A DNA stretch of 64,000 bases from Patiria miniata (GCF_015706575.1 NW_024037067.1:5394884-5458883), one strand, 5' to 3'; shown: positions 22,098 to 33,094, counted from the stretch's first letter. A program made the numbers and translations. The notes: generated from the letters alone by a model not told the origin.

Positions 22098-24604
22098 ACG
22101 GGCAAAGAAGAACGGCGACCAATTCAGCGAAGGGTACCATATGCACTCATATATCGGACATTATTTTTGTGTACGCACGTCGGACATGAATCACGGCTGT
22201 GATTGGTTAGAATACCACGCGGCATTTGGACATTATTTAGCATGTATGATGTGTCGACATTGACATCACTATAGACACAATTTACCTTGTCAGCGACATT
22301 CCAATGAACTTTTCTGTAACACGAAGTGAATCGTTCAAAAGCAACTTTACGGAATATCATTGTATATAGAACACACGTGCATTCAAGCATTCTTAAATTG
22401 GCGCTTTTTGTTTTGGTGTATTACCACGTGAAACTCCTGAGGATCCCCTGAAACTCGACAAGAACTTGAACATTTTCAGTACCCGCGCCTTTCTAATGGA
22501 CCCTCGCTCCATTTCGAATGTAGGCTAATTCACTGCACTATTTTGATGTTTGTGATTAACGTTTTGAAGAGTAACGGTCCCGGGTTATAAGTTTATCTTG
22601 ATGTGAAAAAGCCTTGACGGAGCCTCGACTTATGTACGGCTGTTTGCGGAAGTGTGTGTGGGGCGTACGTACATGCACACAAAGCACACGCAAGGGTCGT
22701 TGAGGCTAACGGTATAGTAATAGTGTCGCGGCGCGCGCTGTGTGCGGTAGCGGGAACAAGCTCGTATGGGAACAAGTGATAGCCTTGGTCAAGGCTAGAT
22801 GTGAAAGAGCAAAAAACCCACTCTGAAAGAGTTGTCCACCATATGGCTCTTTGAAAGAATGGAATTTCACTCTTTTAGAGCGGTTTTTCATTCTTTTAGA
22901 TTTAGAAAGTTGAATTATACAGAATACAGATATGTCCTTTTCAAAGATGTTAGCTTTGGGGTGTTGTTTTCTTATTATAAAGTTTGTATCAATAAATGAT
23001 TTTTTTCTCGATATTTAATGTGCATTTTGAATAAATTAACCAGTGACAGTAGAATAAGAGGATTTGTTTTATGCGGTGGGTTACAGTCAAATTGTTTCCC
23101 TTCTTGCTTTAGATTTCTACACTTTAGTTCACTTTAAAATCGCAATTAAATATTCACGAAATGCCATTTGGAAGAAATTTACGAAATTTTTGACACAATA
23201 TTTCTTTCACAATTTATCGTAATATCTGTAAAAAAAAAAGTACCCTTTAATTATAGGTTGTCGAATAAAAAAAACTATTTTTTTTTTAAATATTCATTCT
23301 ATTCAGTTGATTGCTATGTCATATAGCATTTAGAGACTTATTGAACAAGAGACTCGACTGTGAATCTTTAAATGTAGGCCTAAATTATGAATTCACTATG
23401 GTGAACCTAAATGAATTACCTTTAATGATTTACGTGTCAAATATTGTTGTATTTTTGATGTTCTTAGACTAGTATTACTTGAAATCTTTGACTCATTTGT
23501 TTGCATTTAATCGAAACTGGTATTGTCTTGCTTTATATGCTGTAAGCGTTTTACATTGTAGTGGTTTACTAACACTTTTCGGAAAATGGCGAGTTTTTAA
23601 ACAAAGTGATTTTTTTGTGGATATCAAAAAATTGTCTTAATTGCATTATTGTGAAGAAGAAAATATATCTGGGTGCTGGATAAAGATCACGCCCCTAGTG
23701 CATATTTAGTTTAAAATTTGTAACACATTAAATAGCCAATCGTTGCAGACCAAAGTATTTTTTAGAGGTGTAATAAATTAATGGATATATTATAGTTCAG
23801 TTAATACGTCATTCTTTTAGGTATGATGGCTTCGCTTTCACTTAGTTATTACTTTGAAAAAGATGTTTGAAGATGTTGATGTTTTTCTGGAGTCATCAGA
23901 TTTCTGTATTGTTCAAATAACAAAAATGAAGACTTTCTGATATCGATAGCAATAAAGATATCGAGAAAAAAGGAAGAGTTTCAAATCTTATGACAGAAAT
24001 GACAACTGATTTTTAAAACGCCTTATGAAGTCAAATACAGGGCCTTTTAAAACAACTATTTGCAAGCTGTTCAAAAACTATAAGCCTATAAAGGATTCAT
24101 ACTTTTAATAAAGACCTTCTAGTTTTGCTACTGAGCCGAACACTGCTTAATTAAAAATGTTGTAATTTAATCAAATGTATAATATTCTATTATTCATTCT
24201 CATATTCTATTAAGTATCATGTAGTAGCGTCTGTGCCATTGAGATAACAATTCCTTACTTTCTGAGTTTAGGTAGAACGTCACAATCTGCACAAAGGCGT
24301 ACATTGTTTTAATAGCACACGAATGCTTGCTTGCAATAAAACCGCATGCCATACTGAATGCGTATAGCTATAGTTGAGTGACTCTGTTTCTAATATCATT
24401 TCTTTGTCATTTCTGAGCTAAACTGTGAACTTAAGATTTACGCTGCATAAAATGCATAATCCCGTAAGCTAAAGTTCACAGTCTGACATAAAGTCCTACT
24501 GATACCAGTCTGACAAACTAGCTAATTACGGCATGTACTTTCGACCATTCATACCCGGACTCGACTGATTGAATACAACTATTGCCAGGGGAGCAATGGA
24601 ATAA
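22098..24604. repeat. Downstream half of a duplicated lectin block (copy 1)
   Basis: This AT-rich, gene-free sequence is matched along most of its length by 28250-30230. Shared landmarks in order include CTCGCTCCATTTCGAA (22505 and 28633), ATGTTAGCTTTGGGGT (22947 and 28870), ATGGCTTCGCTTTCACTTAG (23826 and 29640) and TTTCACAATCTGCAC or its variant (24279 and 30105). It is a diverged segmental duplication. No RNA gene or coding exon was recognised. Confidence 0.75.
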
Positions 24605-24905
24605 ACGGAGCACCGTGGTTTAGAGGGTAACGGTGTTCAACTCACGTGCGTTGATTCCAGCCCCGATGTACGGAAACAAGGTGTTTGTGTTCATGGGCAA
24701 GACACTTTACTACAATTGTCTTCTCTCCATCCAATACACTTGTAAATTTATTATAATAATAACTTGGTACCAAACGAAGCTGTTCAGAATAAATTGCGCT
24801 GATCTCCTGCCGCTGCAGCAAACTGGTCTCATGGTCTGATGACGTAATCACTATGAAGACTTGCATTGTGTGAAGCGCTGTACAAGCATTGCGTTGTTAA
24901 TTTAA
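24605..24905 (+). mobile_element. SINE whose tail is part of every lectin unit
   Basis: The head reads GAGCACCGTGGTTTAGAGGG, followed by 'CATGGGCAAGACACTTTACT' and the end 'GTGTGAAGCGCTGTACAAGC'. The last 100 nt recur upstream of lectin 3, the pseudogene and lectin 5, and in degraded form upstream of lectin 2. The insertion therefore predates the array's duplications. Confidence 0.65.
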
Positions 24906-25280
24906 AAAGTCAAGGTCTCTGCCGAGTTACCGAGTCCAAAAGGCCAATAATAAAATATGGTAGGTATTTTGAAATTGTGCTGTTTTCACTAGATAGCAAA
25001 AAAGAAAAGGTTGCCATGAAAACGCAAACGCCATATTAACCACATGCGATCTAACAGGAAATTGCCCCCTGTAAGACACAAAAGGCGGCACCGATATACG
25101 ATGCAGTCAATAAATAGGTCTGAGGCACACCTATCTATAATCTACATGAGCTTTGAGAATAGGTTGTGCCAAGTACAAACACTTGGGAGCAATTGCATCT
25201 CTTCTATTAAGACAAAGAAACTGTTGCTCCGAGTATAGGACATACTTTTTATCCCAACTGTATGATTTAACAAGTACAAA
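24906..25280. promoter_or_regulatory. Upstream region of lectin 4
   Basis: It carries the shared unit flank ('GGTTGCCATGAAAACGC') and the leader module ending CAACTGTATGATTTAACAAG directly before the ATG at 25281. Promoter role is inferred from conservation among copies. Confidence 0.45.
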
Positions 25281-25820
25281 ATGGCAGCTCTTCGTGACAT
25301 TTTGGTTGCATTTCTGTTCGCCTTGGGAGGTTTTTCGATCTTGTCAGCTCTCTGCCCTCTGGGCTGGAAGAACTGGCATCAGTCGTACTACGCGATGTAC
25401 TTGGAGCGTATGAGCTGGGCAGATGCTTCAGAGTTCTGCGAGACTATACAAAGTAACCTTGTCGTGCCGAATTCACAGGCCGAGAACGATTTCTTCTGGC
25501 GGATGGTGGTGGAACGCTTAGAGACCGTTACAGACAAAGGCGGGTTTTGGATCGGTTGCAACCGCGAGTCTGCTGATTCGAGCTTTGTGTGCGACGGGAA
25601 TACTGAGGGAATGAGCTACACCAACTGGGCACTGGGATATCCCCAACAATTAGGAGCACCTCGGTGCGTCTTGATGTCGAAGGAAGGCAACGGCACGTGG
25701 AAAACTAACCCCTGCGTGCCACCTAAGGGCAAGTATGTCGTCTGCGAGAAGCCAAACACTGCTCGCGTGCACTGCCTGACGGCCGATGAAAACGGGCGCT
25801 TCGTCAACGACCTACCGTAA
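25281..25820 (+). CDS. Secreted C-type lectin lacking one conserved cysteine (lectin 4)
   Basis: This intronless gene encodes 179 residues with the same leader and N-terminal half as lectins 2, 3 and 5. Residue 36 is tyrosine (codon TAC at 25386-25388) where the others have cysteine (TGC). This removes one half of the N-terminal disulfide of the long-form lectin domain and leaves Cys25 unpaired. The variable part reads GGFWIGCNRE, NWALGYPQQLGAPRC and GTWKTNPC, so the sugar-motif positions are again non-canonical. The tail is CLTADENGRFVNDLP. It is otherwise open and full length, so it may be functional or an early pseudogene. Confidence 0.88.
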   Translation: MAALRDILVAFLFALGGFSILSALCPLGWKNWHQSYYAMYLERMSWADASEFCETIQSNLVVPNSQAENDFFWRMVVERLETVTDKGGFWIGCNRESADSSFVCDGNTEGMSYTNWALGYPQQLGAPRCVLMSKEGNGTWKTNPCVPPKGKYVVCEKPNTARVHCLTADENGRFVNDLP

Positions 25821-26526
25821 AAATGTAAAGGCGAAGAAAAACGACGCAAAATTCAGCGAACTGGGGCACGATATGCGTATCGGACATTATTTTGTGTGCG
25901 AATGTCGGACATGAATCACGGCTGTGATTGGGTTAGTTTGTCGACAATGACATTAAATGGACACAATTCGGTGGGCGACATTGAACGTTTCTGTACCACG
26001 AAGTGAATTGTTCAAAACAACTGTACACCTCGCATGCACTGCATGCATGACGACCGATGCAAAAAGGTGAAGGGCATTTCAACATTATAAAAGTGAATTA
26101 TAGGCTACATACAAGTCGGACGTTTTGCACCATTTTGCAGCTGTGATTGCTTAGAGCACAGCAAATTGTGTCGACAATGGCATTATTAAGTTTGGCGACA
26201 AAATTTGGTGGGCATGCAAATCGTGATGTAGCCGGCGTAGGCAATGTCGGGCCTATTTACTGGCCTGCATCCTGTACGTTCATGAACATAAAGACAAATG
26301 GAGTCTGGGGCCAAGACTAGTGCTACTGCAAAAAACTGGTATTATGCTCTTGTCACGATCTGGTGTGAAGCGCTGTATAAGCATCGCACTAAACAAATTA
26401 AAAAAGTCAGGTCTCTGTCAAATCATAACGAGTCCAAGACGTCAATTATCATCGGTACCATGGAAGTGTGCTATTTCCCTAGTTACCAAAAAAGGTTGCC
26501 ATGAAAACGCCGCAACGCCAAATTAA
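25821..26526. other. Spacer with a lectin 3' relic
   Basis: The sequence after lectin 4 matches that after lectin 3 ('CGGACATTATTTTGTG', 'ATGAATCACGGCTGTGATTG'). A relic of a further lectin 3' end lies at about 26028-26066. The SINE-tail flank at about 26273-26520 then leads directly into the pseudogene. Confidence 0.5.
26024..26090 (+). pseudogene. Relic of a lectin gene 3' end
   Basis: CCTCGCATGCACTGCATG, then GACCGATGCAAA and GAAGGGCATTT, match the last coding bases and first downstream bases of the intact lectins (HCMTADANGR region). The rest of the gene is gone. This implies at least one more ancestral unit between lectin 4 and the pseudogene. Confidence 0.5.
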
Positions 26527-26907
26527 ACCCATGCTTCAGAGTTCTGTGAGAGTAAACAAAGCCACCTTGTCGTGCCGAATTCACAGGTTGAGAACGATTT
26601 CTTCTGGCGGATGGTGGTGAAACGTAAAAAAACGCGGGGTTTGGATCGGCTGCAAACGCGTGTCTGTACCTCAAGCTTCGTGTGCACTGGAAATACTGAG
26701 GAACCGAGTTAAACCAACTGGGCACTGGGACATCCCAACCAAAAAGCTCGTCAGTGCGTTGTGTTGTCAAAGGATGAAAATGGCACATGGAAAACTGTCG
26801 ACTGTATGCCAAATAAAAGATTCGTCGCATGCGAGGTGCAAAGTACCCCTTGTATGCAGTGCAATACGGCCGATGCAAACGGGCGCTTCGTCAACGACCT
26901 ACCATAA
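26527..26907 (+). pseudogene. Truncated, frameshifted C-type lectin pseudogene
   Basis: Homology to the lectins starts abruptly at the codons for DASEFCESKQSHL (26524 onward) and runs to the stop after FVNDLP. The leader module, start codon, signal peptide and first ~45 residues are missing: flank sequence (AACGCCAAATTAAACC) joins straight to the body, so a single deletion of some 500 bp is likely. Further lesions are a frame change and stop near 26625 (GAAACGTAAAAAAACG) and a stop TAA at 26711 where the intact genes have a tyrosine or isoleucine codon. The C-terminal half still carries the varied long-loop region, so it could serve as a sequence donor in gene conversion. That role is speculation. 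Confidence 0.85.
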
Positions 26908-27718
26908 AGGCCAAAAAGAACGATGCCCAATTCAGCGAATGGCATTTCGACATTATAAATGAATTATACAGGCATGTCGGACTTTTTGCACGTATGTCGG
27001 ACGTGAATTGCGGCTGTGATTGGTTTAGAACACCATGTAACATTTTGACGCATTGAGCAGTCAAAGTCCTATGTGTCGACAATTTATGTCATAATACACA
27101 CAAATCGGTGGGCGACACAATATGGTGGGCATGCTAGTCGTGATGTGACCGGCGTGGGCAATTTCGGGCCTATTTACTGGCCTGCACCCTGTACGTTCAC
27201 GAACATAAAACCAAATCCAGTCTTGGGTCAAGACTAGTGCTGCTGCAGAAAACTGCTTGGTATCATGCATGGTCTCATCACGAACTGGTTTGAAGCGCCG
27301 TACGAGCATCGCAATATTGACAAATAAGAAAAGTCAAGGTCTCTGTCGAATCATACCGAGTCCAAAACTCCAATGAAAACATTGGTTCAATGGGAGTGTG
27401 CTGTTTTCCCTAGATACCAAAAAGGTTGCCATGAAAACCAAGACGCCCAATTAACCAGGCTATATATCTAACAGGAAATGACACCCCGCAAGATACACAT
27501 AATTGAAAACGCGGCACTCATAGCACTGACATGCGATGCAGTTGGTACGATACGGTCTATGAGGCATACATTTAAATGAGCTTGGAGAAACGGTTGTGCC
27601 AGGTTCATACATTTGGTAGAAAACTTGGCTCTTGTTTCAATCAATAAAACTGTTGTTTCGAGTAGGAGATACTTTCCATATTATACGAATCTCAACTGTA
27701 TGATTTGACAACTTCATA
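26908..27718. promoter_or_regulatory. Spacer and upstream region of lectin 5
   Basis: It contains the usual downstream segment of the pseudogene unit, the SINE-tail flank (about 27191-27320), the 'GGTTGCCATGAAAACC' segment and the leader module ending at the ATG at 27719. No other gene was seen. Confidence 0.45.
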
Positions 27719-28249
27719 ATGGCAGCTCTTCGTGACATTTTGGTTGCATTTCTGTTCGCCTTGGGAGGTTTTTCGATCTTGTCAGCTCTCTGCCCTCCGG
27801 GCTGGAAAAACTGGCATCAGTCGTGCTACGCGATGTACTTGGAGCGTATGAGCTGGGCAGATGCTTCAGAGTTCTGCGAGAGTAAACAAAGCCACCTTGT
27901 CGTGCCGAATTCACAGGCTGAGAACGACTTCCTCTGGCGGCGGCTGGTGGAACGATTTGAGGCTGTACAAAAACGCGGAGTTTGGATCGGTTGCAGATGG
28001 GAGTCCGTTAACGCAAACATTGTGATCTGCGATGGGAATACTGAGAGAATGAGCTACACCAACTGGGCATTGGGATATCCCCAACAAGGAGCACCTCGGT
28101 GCGTCTTGTTGTCGAAGAATGGCAACGGCACGTGGAAAACTTTCAACTGCGAAAAACCCAAGTATGTCGTCTGCGAGATGCCTAACACTGCTCGTGTGCA
28201 CTGCATGACGGCCGATGCAAACGGGCGCTTCGTCAATGGCCTACCGTAA
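27719..28249 (+). CDS. Secreted C-type lectin (lectin 5)
   Basis: This intronless gene encodes 176 residues, with a leader and residues 1-73 identical to lectin 2 apart from one leader residue (V for F). After that it departs: RLVERFEAVQKRG, then VWIGCRWESVNANIVIC, NWALGYPQQGAPRC and GTWKTFNC. The last two are closer to lectin 4 than to lectin 2. The tail is CMTADANGRFVNGLP. The mosaic of near-identity with two different paralogues in different segments points to gene conversion or unequal exchange. The nine-cysteine pattern and the NGT sequon are kept. Confidence 0.92.
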   Translation: MAALRDILVAFLFALGGFSILSALCPPGWKNWHQSCYAMYLERMSWADASEFCESKQSHLVVPNSQAENDFLWRRLVERFEAVQKRGVWIGCRWESVNANIVICDGNTERMSYTNWALGYPQQGAPRCVLLSKNGNGTWKTFNCEKPKYVVCEMPNTARVHCMTADANGRFVNGLP

Positions 28250-30230
28250 CCACCCCCCCCCCCCCAACTTGAAAGACAACAACTTTAGCTGAGGGCATTT
28301 TGGACATTATGTGCCCAAGTAATTGTGCATCTGATGACCAATGCCAGGCATTGGACGTGAATCACGGCTGTGATTGATTATGTAGCGATGGACATTATTT
28401 GGTAGATAAGTTATAACGTGTCGACAATGAAATTAAATCGACACAATTTGGCGGGCGACATTGCAATGAACACTTAATTTTGCGTAAACACAACTGTGTT
28501 AAACACCAAATATTGTATAATACACACGCACGTTCACGCAAGCATCCCCAGATAATCCGCTACTGGTTTTTGGTGTAATACTACATGAAATTCCCGTGGA
28601 CCACTGATACTCACTACGCCTTACTATAGTCCTCGCTCCATTTCGAAGGTAGGCTAACTCACTCCACTAATTTTCTTTGATCAAAATATTGAAAATTAAA
28701 TCTCCCGGAAAGAATGGAGTTGAAGTATTTTACAGTGAAAAACCACTTAAAAAGAGTGAAACCTGCACTCTTTTTACGAGTCCTAAATATGGCGGACACA
28801 TCTTTCTGGAAAGGTTTTTCCACTCTTTTACGTTAAGAAAGTTGAATTAAAGTCATACGTCACTTGAAAAATGTTAGCTTTGGGGTTTCGTTTTCTTATT
28901 ACACGTACGTAGTTTGTGTAAATACGTTTCACTTAATTGTTTCGATATAATGTGCATTAGTGAATAAATTAACCAGTGGTTAATTATAGATGTTAACATT
29001 TTAGTTTAAATTCGCAATTAAATATTCACAAAAATGGTAGCAATTTACCGACGGAATATTATGATACGTAAAATGTAAATATTTCTTCAAAAGTTATCGT
29101 CATTTTCTGTGCAAAAAAATCCTTTATGAAAATAATATCCGATATGTTAATATAAGAATTTCTTTCAAACGTGATCGTAATTTCTGTAAAAACAAAAAGT
29201 ACATATCCTTAGGATTATTGGTTGTCAAATAAAACGAAGCATATTAAAATATCCAATTTATGTCATATCGCGCAATCACAGAGTTAGGTTGATATTTAGC
29301 AAAGACTCGATCGTGAATCTTTAAATGTAAATGATGAATTCACCACTAATGGTGAATAAATGAATTAGCTTAAATGATTTATATTTCAAATATTCTTGTA
29401 ATTTTGACAGACTCGTATTACTTAAAATATTTGACTCATTCGTATTAAATAACTTTTTTTTTTCTTGCTATATTTCACTAACACTTTAAACAAAAATGTG
29501 ATTTTTTTGTGTGTGTGGATATGTGCAATTGTGAAGAAAAAAAAACAGTTAAATGTGGTTGCTCAGGATATTAAAGCTCACACATGTATGTATTTTTAGA
29601 GGTGTAATAAATACATTGATACGTCGTGATTTTAGGCATGATGGCTTCGCTTTCACTTAGTTATTTAGTACTTCGGGGGAAAAAAGATGTAAAAAGATTT
29701 TGAATTATTTCTTGAGTCACGTACAGATTTGTTATTGTTTAACGGAAGGACTTTCTGGTTACAAAACGTAATGTTTCGATAAGAAGCTATCGAGGAAAAA
29801 AAGAAGATTTTCAAAATCTTCCCCAGGCTGACGAAAATGTCTTTTGAAGTTTAATGATGTAAATTTTATCTTTCAAAAATGTTTTATGGTGTTCGAAAGC
29901 TATCTACAGAAATCGTACTTGTAAAAACAAAGACATTCAAGGTCTGGTAGTATACCGAGCCGAACACTGCTTTAAAATGTTATAATTAAATCGAATGTAC
30001 AATTATATTCTATTATTCGTTATCATATTTAACTAAGTATTACGTAGAAGTGTCTGTACCATGCGAAAAACAATTCCTTAATCCTTTTGAGTTTTAGGTA
30101 GAATTTCACAATCTGCACCAACTGCCTACATTGTATTAATAGCACATTAATCTTTGTCAAGTATATTGCATACGGCACCGTAAAGCTAAACTGTATGGGT
30201 TTACACTAAATTGCATATCAAGTTTTTGAA
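28250..30230. repeat. Downstream half of a duplicated lectin block (copy 2)
   Basis: This is the partner of 22098-24440, collinear but with many small deletions. A poly(C) tract follows the lectin 5 stop directly. No gene was recognised. Confidence 0.7.
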
Positions 30231-30568
30231 ATGAAACATCATTGTGCTACTGTAAAGACGTCTAGCGCTCCAAGACGGCTCCGGGCTATAATTATTGAAG
30301 ACCAAATTTTTTGAACACCCCTGAAATTCTTCGCGTTTAGGTTTGAGTCCATGATAAGTTTGTTACAATTCCGGTCCCAATTATGGCGTGAAACATACAG
30401 GAAAAATGTGGGAGTTGATGCGTGAAATGCGAAGAGAAAGACTAAAAGGGGGAAAGGGCGCCACCAAGGGTCAAATAAGGTGTTTTTCCGATTTACTTTG
30501 AATTTTTTTCGGGGGATGGGTAAAGCTCATAGAGCTATATGAAATTTCTATAGTTAAGCTTCATTGTA

Positions 30569-30620
30569 CCCCCCCCCCCCCCCCCCCACCACCACCACCA
30601 CCACCACCACCACCACCACC
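30569..30620 (+). repeat. Poly(C) followed by (ACC)n microsatellite
   Basis: Nineteen C are followed by about eleven ACC units. No gene overlaps it. Confidence 0.9.
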
Positions 30621-33094
30621 CAACCCGAAAATTCGGATCTGGATCCGTGTTTCTAGTGCTTTGGGATGGGTTTCAAGAAATCGTCTGCAAAACTCGGAGG
30701 GATTTTGTTTTCTCTTTAATACCATGGAGGAAGGAAATCTTCCTTTTCCTCCTCTTCATTGTCTTTTAATACAGCACTGCATGGAGGATTCCGATGCAAT
30801 TATGTGCACATGTTTGGTTAGTCAGACCGTGGAGAAAAACTGAGGGCCTACCTCCCTTTTCTGCCGGCGTGAAGCACTGCATGGTGTCTTGACGCATGCA
30901 ACACAACAGTAAGATATATCCCCGGCGCCGTCCTGCTCGAGTCGTCGTTTGCGCCAAGTTGCGCCCGTGATGCCGTTCTCCGATACTTCGGGCAGGTCCT
31001 TCGAAAACACAGCTTATGCTACTTCGAATATCTCTCCCTGAATAGTCCTTCGAATATCTCGTCCACTTCTTCTGGAGCCGGCCGACAGTTGCAAGTAAAT
31101 TCAGGTCTAGTAAACTATAACCGTTAGGCTACACACTAAGCGGTACCGTACGGTACCACTTTCCCCTTCTCAAAAAAAAGCTGCTGTACTGTCCAGCTGT
31201 TCCATCCAGTTCATTTGTGCATGTAGTTCCACTCACATATTAAATTAGGCCTAATTCTAAACTAAGAGTTTCGTGGCATTTCGTTCAGGCCTCTCCTTTT
31301 GTCAGAAGTTTTGGCGGACACTTGTAATTAAACTAGCAAACCTAGTAAACTAGTCTTTTGATCAGGTGGCCAAGATCATTGGTAGGGTTATAGGGAGGGT
31401 TGTGGATACGTGGTCCCCCACCAAAAAAAAAATATAAAAAAAAAATTGTCGTTTCATCATGAGGATTGGATTGGATCCTTTTGAGAAACGCTACGTTTAA
31501 AAAAAAAAACACAACTCACCAATTTCGGCCAGTTAGCGACTTGTTTTTAAGTCTACTTAAAAAAAGGAACCTTGATTGTCAAGTACCCTGACGCTTTCTT
31601 CTAAAAGCTATACATCAATCACGCGGGGTATCTGACGCAATATCTAGTTGTCTGCGTCGCATCTGTTGCGATGCATTGTGTGTGGTGAATATTCGTGTGT
31701 GGTTTTACATATTTTTAGGCCTTTCCAGTCATCGCAACAGATAAAAATCAAATGGTTGTAACACTAGGCCTAACTGCTTCGGATTTGCAAAATAATCACT
31801 GGTATGTATGAGACGTTCAAATTGGTTTAGAATTTCGCACGAAAAGTGAGAGTGGCACTGCTGTGCTGGCACTTCGCCACGAAATGTGGTGCAACATTCA
31901 TGTTTTGACAAGTCGCCCCATATTTGCAAAGGGCCCCTTTTCTTTTCACTTCCCATTATATTTACTGTTTGCCACTTCAAAGTCAGTGACAGTATTCATA
32001 TATGTTTCTTAGTCATGTCATTGTTAGTTTACTTTCTATTTGAGTTATTTGCACACAAAGTCATGAAACTGAAAGTAGGCCTATGTTGTCACTTTGTCAG
32101 ATTCTTGAGCAGCACAGTTTGACTTTTGACTAGACCCGTGAACGTGGCATGTTTGACATGTTTGACTTTTGTCAGCTTGAACATTTTTAAACAAAAAAGA
32201 AAGAATGTAGCATCCATTTTCTAACAAAATTGGCAATGTTTCTTAGTCCCAGGTTCATGTCACATTTTTGCAATCACTGACCTTTATTGAGATGAATAGG
32301 CCTATATGAAGCCAAATCTTTTAGAAAACATTATTTCATGGAGGTTCCCTGAGTCCCTCTGATTGGCTGAGGAAAGATTTCCATATACGAAGTTCACTAA
32401 TTTTCCTCTGTATTGACTAACAAGCCCCTAAATAGCAATTTCATGTCATCAAAGTCAATTTGAGCAGTGAGAAAATACAAGCATTTTCTTAGAAAACACT
32501 TAGAATTTGTCAGTCCAATCTCATAGGGTTTGTACACAGGGTGTCGAGTGAACTTCGTATATGGAAATCTTTCCATTGGCTGATCTACCCAATTATTCCT
32601 TTTGTTTGATTGTTCGTTCCATTGCTTTGGTTTGTTACAGATCACAAAGGCAATTTTGTAAACAACACTGGTGATGTCAGAACTCCTCCCAATGATGAAG
32701 ATGCCGCAGTTCAAGGAATCGGACTCCTTCATTCAAGTTGCGACGTCTGTGCCTGTCAGACATGTCATGTCTAGGACCCTGTCTTTCTTCTTTGACATGG
32801 CATTCCGTTGTCGCTTCAAGCTCCCGTCTATCGTCGCCTTTGTTCTCTTCGCTTTTGACATCCAACTGCAGCTGCAAATCAATGTTAACCATTGAAATGA
32901 CAATTCATTTCAAAAATTAAATCAGTCAATATTGAGCCCAATGCTAAAGGGAGTTTTATCTTTGGAAGATGCCATTTTGTCGCCTTCTGTTATGAAAGCT
33001 TCTCATTGATGAACAATCATAAAAAAGTTTTTTTTATTAAAACAAAATAGAACATTGTAATTGTATCCAAATAATTGACAGCACTGTTTGAACG
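30621..33094. other. Region upstream of the ankyrin gene, unassigned
   Basis: At 30840-31100 the base composition turns GC-rich with several CpG, which could be a promoter or a 5' exon of the ankyrin gene. At 32640-32895 both strands have open frames next to splice-like sites (an acceptor TTTGTTACAG at 32632-32641). Neither could be joined to a gene. A MULE-type MITE is at 32371-32574. The rest holds four TAGGCCTA palindromes and nothing else recognisable. Confidence 0.35.
32371..32574. mobile_element. Mutator-type MITE with perfect 28-bp termini and 9-bp target duplication
   Basis: The first 28 bases (starting GGAAAGATTTCCATATACG) and the last 28 bases are exact reverse complements. They are flanked by the exact direct repeat ATTGGCTGA at 32362-32370 and 32575-32583. 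A 9-bp duplication is characteristic of the Mutator superfamily. The perfect ends indicate a recent insertion. It has no coding capacity. Confidence 0.88.
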
